A stretch of 64,000 nt of DNA from Apiosordaria backusii (Eukaryota; Ascomycota; Sordariomycetes; Sordariales; Lasiosphaeriaceae): positions 558,001 through 622,000 of the forward strand of contig JAUKTV010000016.1 in NCBI GenBank assembly GCA_030549205.1, given 5' to 3'. Shown here one piece after another: positions 56,002-64,000 of this stretch (positions within the stretch are counted from its first letter, which is position 1; every line of letters starts with the position of its first letter). The notes beneath the pieces are model-generated. The model saw only the letters and a program-made list of their open reading frames with translations. It was not told the origin of the DNA and searched no databases. A program made the translations under genes and the position numbers.

Positions 56002-57468
56002 ATGGCCACCGTTGACCCAGCAGATCCGCCTCTCGAGGTTGATTCAGATGTAGATTCACAATCACATAGTCGGTCAGATGCGGAGCCCGAGACAGACTCA
56101 ATCATCAATCAAGTTGAGCCCTTTGAGGCCTACCAGCACCGTGTCCTTACGCTCGCCCAAACCGTCGTCTGGCCAGATGCCGCACCTGATGAGATCACCG
56201 TGGAGCGACTAGGAGGCGGATCATACAACCGCATTATAGGCATCACTAGACACGCTGGAACAGTGTCCGAAGCTACTCGGTACATCTTACGCATACCATG
56301 GTGGCATGATGAGAAAACCGCTGTCGAGAATGAGGTGGCTCCAATTCGGTATTTGCAGGGACATACCGACATCCCATCCCCTGGGGTCGTGATGTACGAC
56401 AAGACTGCCAATAATGTACTTGAATCGCCCTATGTGATTCAAACCAGAATTCCCGGTCATGATCTTCACCGGTTTTTGGTCGGTGACTCCGAGCTGAACA
56501 CTGCCGGCCACTTGCGACAAATTACCCACGAAGGATGGTGCGCACTCGCCCTCGGGCTCGGTCAAATTGTTCGCAAGCTGCTCTCTATTCGCAACAACAT
56601 TGCCGGACGACTCCTCCCAGATCCCTCGGACGCTAATAACATTCTTGTTGCTCCTTTTCAGAAGGCCTTGAAAGAAGAACCACAACCTGTTTCTCTCAAT
56701 CCTTCATCACCACCGACAGAAACTGCTGCTTCCCTGCTCGTGGGAATGTTCCGCTACGAAAGAGCCAGAGAACTGGATTTAGACCCAGACAGCTTCCTGA
56801 CACTCATGCCGGACTTTGAAAAAATGACCACGGAGATTTCAGAGGCAGGATTTCTCGACGATATTCCTGTAGCTTTATGTCATCTCGACCTTTACCCTCG
56901 CAACATCATCATCAACTTCTCTGATTCCGAAGGCGCGACCAAGGGCATTCCAAAACTGGAAGCGATTCTAGACTGGGACTCAGCCGTCTTTGCTCCCGCC
57001 TTCATGATCTGCGAGCCGCCGGTATACCTCTGGAATCACAAGCTCTACGAGAACGGAGAAGAGGATGGGGATTGCGAAGATTGGCATATTGATCAGACCT
57101 ATGGTCCTGTGACGGAGGATGATAAAGAAGTCAAGAGAATCTTTGAAGAAGCGGCTGGAGAGGAATATATGCGCTTTGCGTATGATCCGGCTTATCGCTT
57201 GGTCCGACAACTGTTTCGCTTCGGCATGAAGGGCATTCATTCTTCTTGGGAGCTTAGAGATGGACAGAAGTTACTGGACTTCTGGCAGAAGATCAAGAAA
57301 CCAAAGGAAATTGCCAGTAGATTTACTGAGAGTATGGAGAGTGTGGAGATAAATCGAAGACATGAGACGGATCATACCACGATGGAGGAGGCCAAGAGCA
57401 CAGATATAGGGCTCAAAAGCTGGCTGAAAGGGGTCATGGAGAAGATTCGAAGGTTCATCAATATGTAG
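56002..57468 (+). CDS. APH/choline-kinase-family phosphotransferase
   Basis: 488 residues in one exon. A protein-kinase-like small-molecule kinase of the kind strongly expanded in filamentous fungi. The N-lobe has VERLGGGSYNRIIGIT (nucleotide loop) and YILRIPWW. The catalytic loop is LCHLDLYPRNII with His294, Asp296 and Asn301 in HxDxxxxN order, followed by the metal-binding LDWDSAVFAPAFM with Asp324. The C-terminal part (EPPVYLW, FEEAAGEEYMRFAYDP) is shared with the relic at 53257. The first 35 residues are acidic and Ser-rich. All key residues are present, so it should be active; the substrate is unknown. It lies just before a tRNA gene, in a stretch with a broken paralogue nearby. Confidence 0.9.
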   Translation: MATVDPADPPLEVDSDVDSQSHSRSDAEPETDSIINQVEPFEAYQHRVLTLAQTVVWPDAAPDEITVERLGGGSYNRIIGITRHAGTVSEATRYILRIPWWHDEKTAVENEVAPIRYLQGHTDIPSPGVVMYDKTANNVLESPYVIQTRIPGHDLHRFLVGDSELNTAGHLRQITHEGWCALALGLGQIVRKLLSIRNNIAGRLLPDPSDANNILVAPFQKALKEEPQPVSLNPSSPPTETAASLLVGMFRYERARELDLDPDSFLTLMPDFEKMTTEISEAGFLDDIPVALCHLDLYPRNIIINFSDSEGATKGIPKLEAILDWDSAVFAPAFMICEPPVYLWNHKLYENGEEDGDCEDWHIDQTYGPVTEDDKEVKRIFEEAAGEEYMRFAYDPAYRLVRQLFRFGMKGIHSSWELRDGQKLLDFWQKIKKPKEIASRFTESMESVEINRRHETDHTTMEEAKSTDIGLKSWLKGVMEKIRRFINM

Positions 57469-57585
57469 TTTTTTGTGTACCTTAGGATGTGAAACCTGAT
57501 GTTGTTAGGAACAGAGTCAAGTGTTGTATGGTTGTTTAAGGTTGGATTGGAGGGCAAAGGAGCAGGTAAAAGGTACAAAAATGAG

Positions 57586-57702
57586 TGATGAGAGTGGGAT
57601 TCGAACCCACGCCCTTTCGGACCACGGAATCTGGTGTATGGTAACAGATGTTGATTAAGGAGGACCTTGGCGTGGCGCCTTAGACCGCTCGGCCATCTCA
57701 CC
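57586..57702 (-). tRNA. tRNA-Leu, probable anticodon AAG, with 37-base intron
   Basis: Read on the minus strand: a 7-bp acceptor stem (GGTGAGA with TCTCATC, one G-T pair) with discriminator A, box A-like TGGCCGAGCGGTCTAAGG, and the T arm GTGGGTTCGAATCCCAC. The anticodon stem CCACG/CGTGG and long variable arm (TCCGAAAGGGC) are of class II type, and TGGCCGAGCGGTCTAAGGCGC is typical of leucine tRNAs. An intron at 57628-57664 interrupts the loop after CCAAGG; its CCTT can pair with AAGG, as introns usually pair with the anticodon. That makes AAG the anticodon. Odd: the base before it (position 33, normally T) is C. Confidence 0.88.
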
Positions 57703-58036
57703 GTATGGTTTGTTGGAGTTTTAGTTTCACCCTTGCATCCAAGAGGAGGGCACATTCCGCTGTCAAGATAAAAAGAATATTTTTCTTCCTCTGAGCCGCA
57801 GCGTTACATCGTACAGCATATGCCAAGATACACTTGCTGGGGTGGTGAGCTTCTCCGCATCACATTCCCCGCACAAACCCCAACACTCCAGCTCCAGGCT
57901 TGCAGTGACAGGGGCTCCAATTGGGCGTGGTTGATGGACGCGAAAAATCATAAGAGTCAACCACCTCAGCGTCAGCTTCTACTTTTCATCATCTCTTCGT
58001 CGAGAATTCGAGTTGAACTTACACTCAGATCGCAAA
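57703..58036. promoter_or_regulatory. Promoter region between tRNA and TMEM97-like gene
   Basis: These 334 bases lie upstream of both the tRNA (minus) and the TMEM97-like gene (plus). No further gene is seen. Confidence 0.45.
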
Positions 58037-58743
58037 ATGGCAGTCGAGAATTCAACATGGCGGAATAATGTTTGGTTGGTGTGGTTTTATATCGTGTTTC
58101 CCATCACTGTCCGTAAGTTTAAGTTCATTACTCTCACTCGTTGTTGACACTGTGCTTACCTATGATACTCTCTCTCAAAAGTTATCGATCTCCAAGAGGT
58201 CATCTACCCGTCCTCGTTTCTCGTCCCGGCCGACGCACCTTTGCATTTCGCCTACAAGGCCAAACAAGACTACATCGCCAAATTCAACGACCCAATCGTA
58301 CAATGGTCTCCCGAAACCGCGTCCGGTCATGACAGTTGGATGGGGTTATTGATGCACCTCGAGTTCTTTTTCCTGCTTCCTGTCATGATCTACGCCATGT
58401 ACAAGATGGGGATTAAGCAAAAGGGGACAAGCGGCCCGGATGAGCTTCTGTTCTTTGTATATGCGCTGTATAATGCGTTCACCACTGTGATCTGCATCTA
58501 TGATTCGTTTTACTGGGATAAGACCATCTGGGCGGATGAGAGCCAACTGTGGACCTTGAGATCGGCATACTACGCGCCGTTTGTATTCGTCCGTAAGTGA
58601 TTCAGCTGCCTTTTGAGCCGAAAGCCATGGCATGACTGACGCACACCATCACAGCACTTCTCGGGGCGTTTGATATGGGCTCGCGGATTCTTTCTCGGTT
58701 CAAGGCAGCGGATGCAGCGGCGGAAGCCAAGAAGATCGAATAG
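58037..58743 (+). CDS. TMEM97/EXPERA-domain membrane protein (sigma-2 receptor-like)
   Basis: Three exons (58037-58112, 58182-58592, 58655-58743) with introns of 69 and 62 bases give 191 residues. It looks like a four-helix membrane protein: helix 1 WLVWFYIVFPITVLIDLQ, then a loop with YPSSF and WSPETASGHDSW, helix 2 MHLEFFFLLPVMIYAMY, helix 3 ELLFFVYALYNAFTTVI, helix 4 YYAPFVFVPLLGAFDMG. LIDLQ, the E in HLEFFF and YAPF are positions typical of the TMEM97/TMEM6 family, which shares the EXPERA fold with emopamil-binding proteins and binds sterols in the ER. It ends EAKKIE, a KKxx-like basic tail compatible with ER retrieval. Both donors read GTCC-GTAAGT. Confidence 0.85.
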
Positions 58744-59640
58744 TGGCTGGATTGCTGTGACCCACCGTTTTGACAGTGCCGTCCAGGGGGAGATCGAACA
58801 TCAAACATTTAGGCCCGATGCTGTGGCGTTGAAAAGAGTACTTGACGCTCCAAGCATCAATCAAGTGGGAGGTGGCCGATCTGCCCTGAAGATGAGAAGA
58901 AAGTGGAAAAGGCATGGATGGAAGCGAGCTGCATCTTGAAAAATACCTATCTGTCCCTGCGTCTGTTGAGATACCTTATGTGAGGCTTTGAGTTTGTGCA
59001 AATGGTGCTGAGCATGAATGATACAGTGCTCCATCTAATGCACATCTCAAGCATGTAGTTACCTACGTAGACTTCCTCTCTCCAATTTGGAGGCGAAGAA
59101 TCCTTGTTTGCAGGTTCAATGAGGGTGCCTTGGATGCCTAGTGCTTATCTGATGCTGCGACAGTTGCAATAGAAGCACAGACCGTAGACTACCTGTAAAA
59201 GCTCAGATGGGTAAAGTAGCTGTTGAATCGGTTTACCCTTCCCAAGAGACATGGAACTTTGAAGCTCGCCCTTTGCCCCTTTACCTGTATACGAATCCGG
59301 TTGGTACCTTCATCTGCTCTGTTTGAACAGCAAATATATCATCCAGAGGGCACGTACTTCAAGCTCTGCGCCCTCACCAACAACTCTCGTTATTCACTTG
59401 TTTTCAGTATAGGTATGCGCAACAGGAGTACCATTTCGGACATTTAAGTTTGCGCCTTTTGTAACTATAAACCCAAGTAATAAATACTCCGAACAGCTGA
59501 GAAGAATACATCTTAATAATCCCCCCATTCCAATCGCATCAAATGATCATTACAAAGTTCTTGAGTGCCAAGCGCCCAACTCCGGCCGTCCACTTCATCC
59601 CATCGATGATACATGGCCAATCCCAATCAACATGGGTCGG
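58744..59640. other. Convergent intergenic region
   Basis: These 897 bases separate the TMEM97-like gene and the following minus-strand gene. No recognisable gene; AT content rises after 59450. Confidence 0.5.
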
Positions 59641-60640
59641 TCAGTCAATAGCCCTCTTCTGACCCCCGCCTGAATACCCCCATCCGTTCCCAACTCCTAT
59701 GCCATATCCCAGTGGGGTTGCCCCTCCTAGCGTCCTCCCTCTCAACCTTTTCGGTAGTATAATTCCAAAGAAATACGCTCCTGCCACGACGACTCCTGCC
59801 CCGAATGACAACAGCGAATAAAATACTGTCGAAGCATAAATGTGCCCTCCCATTCCCTGCCACTCAACTCTCCCTTCCGTCTTGGGCAAGGCAGGAGTAG
59901 GGAACCACCTAACGCTGAACTTGAAAGGTAGCGGGTCCCCAATAACCAGTCTCACAGTGTCACCTCCTTCCATGTGCGTCAAGGGACTTGTCGAGTAGGC
60001 TGTCGCAGAGTCCAGGACCCCACTATCACGCGGATGGACATGTTGTTTGGGCGTGCTATGCAGCAAAATATTCATGTGCGTCGAGATATGCATGTGGCTC
60101 AGCTGCAGTGTCCCGGCAAGCGCAAAAACCAAGGGAATGTACTCTTGCTCGGGCTGTTTTTCACCCACCACCTCGATGTGTGGCGGGGGCCGAGCCGGCA
60201 AACGGCAGGCGAGGGGAGCATCGGCGTGGACATAGAACTCGAGGAGGTGGAAGAAGGGGTCAGAGATCATGGGGATGGTGCAGTTCTTCTCTTCTTCAAT
60301 TCCGTAGCGGAATTCGAGTGGGGAGGACGTCTCGTTGCAGGTCGGGAAAGGGATCCATTGGATCTCGTGGGTGGGGGAGTCGGGAATGGATACGTGTTCG
60401 CCCGTTTCTCTATTTGTTTGCACATCAGAAGTCAGTGCATGGAACTTGCGATGCGAAGAGGAGGCAAAGCGAAAAGGCGTACGAGCTGCGATTCATACAC
60501 TCAACCCGGATGGGAGCGCCGTAATGGTAGGACGGCAGTGCGATTTCGTGATGGCTTGCGCTGGAAGCAAAGGCAGCTTGACCGAAAAAGGAAGCTGTCA
60601 AGGCCAGCAGCGGCAGTCGGGACCACGGCCGTAATATCAT
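59641..60640 (-). CDS. Conserved-looking type I membrane protein, function unknown
   Basis: Two exons (60640-60483 and 60409-59641) with a 73-base intron (GTACGC...AAATAG) give 308 residues. A signal peptide (MILRPWSRLPLLALTASFFG) leads into HEIALPSYHYGAPIRVECMN, then IQWIPFPTCNETSSPLEFRYG and HLLEFYVHADAPLACRLP. Several NxS/T sites (NET, NCT) and paired Cys suggest a luminal or extracellular domain. One membrane helix lies near residues 255-280 (VFYSLLSFGAGVVVAGAYFFG), followed by a Gly-rich cytosolic tail. I do not recognise a named family. An in-frame Met 8 codons upstream (60664) is an alternative start. A 326-codon frame on the plus strand overlaps it and is judged a shadow, because it has no signal peptide or domain. 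Confidence 0.7.
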
Positions 60641-61547
60641 CACTGTGTGTTGTCGATGTCCCAATGTCAGCTACCGCAGGGACATTTTGCGCCGTGGCAT
60701 TCGATGTCGGCGAGGATGCGCAATCGATTGCAGACGGCCGGAACCAAGTCAATCCATCACAGGTGGATGTCACACTGGAGCTTCCCCAGACTTTTGGTTC
60801 TGCGCGCACGCGTGTCCACTTTCAGCTGGACCGACAAGGATGCGAAGCTGAGTCATCATCGCGGTGGTGGCTTGACCCTAACCCTGAGAGGGACTTTTTC
60901 TTTTTACCCCTTTTACCCTTTTTCCACCAAAATCGGTATTTGATGCAAGTTTAAATCTTGCAACAAAAGACTACCCGTGGCTGACTGCTAACTCAAGTAA
61001 GGTAACCTACCTACCTGTTCGTCTATCTACCAATTCGACTTCTAACCTTGAAATGTGACAAATTTATCCCCTTAAAGTCCGCATCTCAATTCAGCGGAGG
61101 AAGAGAAAGTCACGAACAAGATATGTTACATCATGGGATAATAACGCGCTCAGTAGGACTTAGTGGTGTCAAACTCGCATACCCTAATTACCACATTTGG
61201 AGATTTTTCTTTCTCGACACAGCATTAATCATTACTCTGTTGAACAGAAGCATAAATAATTAACTCGGCCATCGAGAAGTGACTTCAAGATCTATATATG
61301 AAACGGAGAAGACTTTACTGGGGCAAACTGGTCCAAGTAATTCACCGACGATATGTGGATGGGAACAAGTAAAGGCAGAAAGGGATTGAACATTACCTAT
61401 TGATTTCTCGGAGACGTCTGTATCAGTACAGATCAACTTCATTTACAGTTTATATACAAACTACCTTACCAACAACGACATATTTACAGACGACCATTGT
61501 CCTCCTATCTCATATTTCTGGCTGGCATACTCCTCATGTACCAGCAT
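60641..61547. other. Intergenic region
   Basis: About 900 bases between two minus-strand genes. AGGTAACCTACCTACCTG at 61000-61017 is another copy of the ACCTAC-type word. No gene seen. Confidence 0.5.
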
Positions 61548-62605
61548 CTAAAGACATTGGTGATAGTAATCATTCAGCTTTGTGCAGGTCGTGCCTGCAA
61601 CACAAACGGTGGGACCAGTCCATCCATTGCCACCGCACTGTCCCCACCGAGGAGCAGTAGGACCAGGGGCCGGTGTGGTTGTGGGCTCAGGGGCGCGGGA
61701 GGTGGTGACCAAGGTAGTCTGAGGATTGCCAGGATCGGGGTTGGGGTTGGGATTGCTGCTGCCATCGGCCTGGAACTGTCTCCAGAACTCCCAGGTGTTG
61801 CCAGGGGCGAAAGGAGTGTTGCTTCCCTGGTCTTGCTGGGAAGGGTTGTGGTCGCCGTCGAAGATGACCCACGTCACGGGCTTGCCAGGCAAGCAGTTTC
61901 GGTACTCAGTTTTGGTGGAACGGCCGCCGTTAGGCTGAGGTTCGGGATTGAGAGGGGTGCACCCGTTGTTTTGAACAAATCGATCTCGCATTTGGCGGCC
62001 CTGCGAGATGCTCAGGACCGAGTCGCGGGTGCCGTGCTGGTGGTAGTATGCCACAGGCTGGGTGCCGCCATTGCAGCCACTGAGAACAGCGCTAGAAAGA
62101 ACCGAGATAGCTCGGACCTGGCCAGGCCGAGAGCAGGCCCAAGAGTAGGACATGGCGCCACCATAGCTGAAGCCGGTAGCAAAGCGCAGAGACTGCTCAA
62201 CGCAGAGATCATTCTCGATGGTGCGCACCATATTGTCAACAAAAGTGATATCTTCACCTCCGGTATTGGCCCATCCTTGGTTGAGGCCGTTGGGGGAGAT
62301 GAAGATGGCACTGTTGTTGCCCGTCATCAAGGGGGAAGGCCGTACCAAGCGAGGGTACCGCCGCCACCGTTGGCGATCTGCTGAGCGTTGCCTCCCAGAG
62401 CGTGGAAGGTAAAGACAAGGCGGTATGCAAAGTTGCGGTCATAGTTGTCGGGGAGGCGAACGATGTATTCTCTCTGTTTGCCGTTCACTGTTGTTGTGTA
62501 TTGGCCGTTGCGGATCGTTGGCGTCTTGCCGCAACCAGGAGAGCGCGCACCCAGAACCGGGGTGACGCACGAGAGCGCCAGGAGCGCGATAGTCGAGAAC
62601 TGCAT
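61548..62605 (-). CDS. Feruloyl esterase B-type (CE1) with CBM1, with one frameshift
   Basis: A secreted esterase that releases ferulic and coumaric acid from plant xylan. It has a signal peptide (MQFSTIALLALSCVTPVLGA), then GCGKTPTIRNGQYTTTVNG, RLVFTFHALGGNAQQIA, then FISPNGLNQGWANTGGEDI, the nucleophile motif GFSYGGAMSYSWACSRP and the His region FDGDHNPSQ. A Pro/Thr/Asn-rich linker (PNPNPDPGNPQTT) joins a C-terminal fungal cellulose-binding module: WGQCGGNGWTGPTVC and a final YHQCL. The frame breaks at 62331-62335: GTLAWYGLPP is in one frame and LMTGNNSAIF in the next, and one more C in the CCCCC run (minus strand) would join them into 352 residues. All catalytic parts are intact on both sides. 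It lies beside the AT-rich right end. Confidence 0.88.
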
Positions 62606-63480
62606 GTTGACTGGACGCCAGAGACCTCAGGATGTAAGTCGACGAGTATGCTCCTCGTTGTTGGGCGGTGATCTTCCCGAAAGAGGTGCAAAGGAAGTCA
62701 TCTTATATACCTAGAGATAGACGACCGCCTTAGGGAAATATATGTCTCGGAAGGCATCCGTGAAAATGCAACGCAAGGTGACGCATAGTTGCATCTCCCC
62801 GCTACTTTATTCTTGGTCTTGTCACTACTTGATGGGAATAGATCCATAGTCAGGAAGTTTTGTGTTGGGGTGAAGTCATTCCGAGCATCGATAATGATAT
62901 GCGCACCAATAGGAGGTTTCATTTCCAAGTTCCAACTACCGATTTTACGTGGAATGGTTGGTTCGCTCAAACATTGCAACAATGTAACACTGGTCAGGGA
63001 AGCAATACCAAGCAATCGATGGCCGTTGTCACGGTATATCTACTAGACATGGGGAAGTCCCCCCGTTGAGGCTCGCCTAGAATGCTCCCCAGATCTGATG
63101 ACTACCTAAATAGGATCAGTCTCCCGAGCCTGTCACGTTGAGCAAGACACTGGAAGAAAACCTTACGCGCCAAGATCACGGGAAAGTTCAAGATCATGCA
63201 AAGTTAACCGCGCGTATAAGAGCTCGTGTAAGGATCTGATATGGCACTGCGGCCATTGTGAAACTCGCCTATACTTGCATCTCAGCGCCTGTTGATTGCG
63301 AACCTTACCGGTACTCAGACTTGACGATACACAGGGACTTGTATTCTTTATTGCAAGTTGCCAACCATCGAAGTTTTCTCCTCAGACACGCTCTCAACAT
63401 GTCTGCCCTCAACTCTTTTCTCTCCTAGTAGTTGTGTGTTTCCTGCTCCGAATCTCGACGTCTTGCACCTACGGAGGCAC
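62606..63480. other. Intergenic, feruloyl esterase promoter side
   Basis: Upstream of the esterase. No coding gene recognised. TTATATACC just before 62715 may be a TATA-like element about 110 bases ahead of the ATG on the minus strand. Confidence 0.45.
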
Positions 63481-63489
63481 GTAACATAT

Positions 63490-63930
63490 ATAGGCACTAG
63501 ACACCGGATGTACTGCACAAGCACCCTGTACATACCCTATATATACCCTATATATACTTCTACTAACACCTGCCGACGTTACTATACTTTATTAAAGAGG
63601 CGACTATTGTAACTTTAACTGAGGGTTTTTAAAACGGTTACCTTAGGGAATTAAAAACTTTCCCTTTATCTTTAAAGATAATAATAGTATATTACCTTCT
63701 TTTTAATGCCGGCATACCTTTATAAATATACTACTATTTTCTTTACTTCTTAAGTTTCTTTAAGTTTAATAGTATCTTATCTTTTCTTCCTATATAGAAG
63801 GTTATCGAATTAAAATAACCTACCTTTTTATTTACTTATTAAAAAGCCTTTCTATATATCCTATTATTACCAATATAATAGATATTGGAATAAAGCAAAA
63901 GGGGAAGAAGGTAATAGAGACAGATAAGCT
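63490..63930. mobile_element. AT-rich, RIP-like decayed repeat DNA
   Basis: A sharp change to very AT-rich sequence dense in TA steps (TATATACCCTATATATAC, TTAAAAAGCC). No frame longer than about 80 codons is open. Repeat-induced point mutation turns CA into TA in duplicated DNA of ascomycetes and leaves such blocks. The element type cannot be told by eye. The edge returns to normal composition after 63930 (GACGAACCCCTGATCAG). Confidence 0.5.
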
Positions 63931-64000
63931 AATTGTGACGAACCCCTGATCAGAACCTCTGAAAGGGATACACAGTTGAAGGTAACTTCTGATAATAATG

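Noticed and set aside
59974..60954. 326-codon frame on the plus strand
   Set aside because: Overlaps the opposite-strand gene with signal peptide, glycosylation sites and membrane helix; the plus translation is Arg-rich and featureless.
61497..62384. 295-codon frame on the plus strand
   Set aside because: Shadow of the feruloyl esterase, whose catalytic and CBM1 motifs are clear on the minus strand.
1..64000. CRISPR arrays, bacterial operons or ribosome binding sites
   Set aside because: The spliced genes show this is eukaryotic; the tandem repeats found have no spacer structure.

Overview
The window is nuclear DNA of a filamentous ascomycete, most likely a sordariomycete close to the order Sordariales (inference from gene content). 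The evidence is: many genes split by 48-84 base introns with GT-AG ends and CTAAC/CTGAC-like branch points; a multi-exon chitin synthase, a CYP505-type fused P450, a phenol 2-monooxygenase-type hydroxylase, a CE1 feruloyl esterase with a fungal CBM1, and a fungal hybrid histidine kinase. Intergenic DNA carries TACCTAGGTA-like words, and the right end is an AT-rich block that looks RIP-mutated. All exon joins below were read by eye and kept only where splice sites and reading frame agreed.

Layout. 1-12.4 kb is a dense housekeeping block: end of a sulfite reductase, division 1 chitin synthase, a caspase-fold protein, a ModF/YDR061W-like ABC ATPase, the proteasome assembly factor UMP1 with a GC-AG intron right after its ATG, and a prenylated UBL3-like ubiquitin-fold protein. 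12.4-17.6 kb is a 5.2 kb gene-poor interval. 17.6-34.7 kb holds a GPI-type wall protein, a kinesin-6-like motor, an acidic nuclear-type protein, a sterol C24-methyltransferase-like enzyme, a phenol hydroxylase-type flavoprotein and a protein with an apparently dead LMW-PTP fold. 35.6-51.6 kb holds a secreted Cys-rich protein whose introns follow its repeats, a 1360-residue hybrid histidine kinase, a DUF4360-like secreted protein, CYP505 and a GMC oxidoreductase. 51.6-57.5 kb looks like an accessory island: two small Cys-rich ORFs of one family (one with three 90-base in-frame repeats), a truncated and nonsense-interrupted APH-type kinase relic, and an intact APH-type kinase. 57.6-64 kb holds an intron-containing tRNA-Leu, a TMEM97-like sterol-binding membrane protein, an unknown type I membrane protein, the feruloyl esterase and the AT-rich end.

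The genes do not form one obvious pathway. Partial themes are secretion and cell wall (chitin synthase, GPI protein, Cys-rich protein, DUF4360, feruloyl esterase), sterol and membrane biology (methyltransferase, TMEM97-like), and oxidative metabolism (hydroxylase, CYP505, GMC).

A quality warning: three conserved genes (kinesin, methyltransferase, feruloyl esterase) each need exactly one extra base inside a short C/G homopolymer to restore the family sequence. This suggests systematic homopolymer shortening in the assembly rather than three independent pseudogenes. A fourth break lies in the signal peptide of the DUF4360-like gene.
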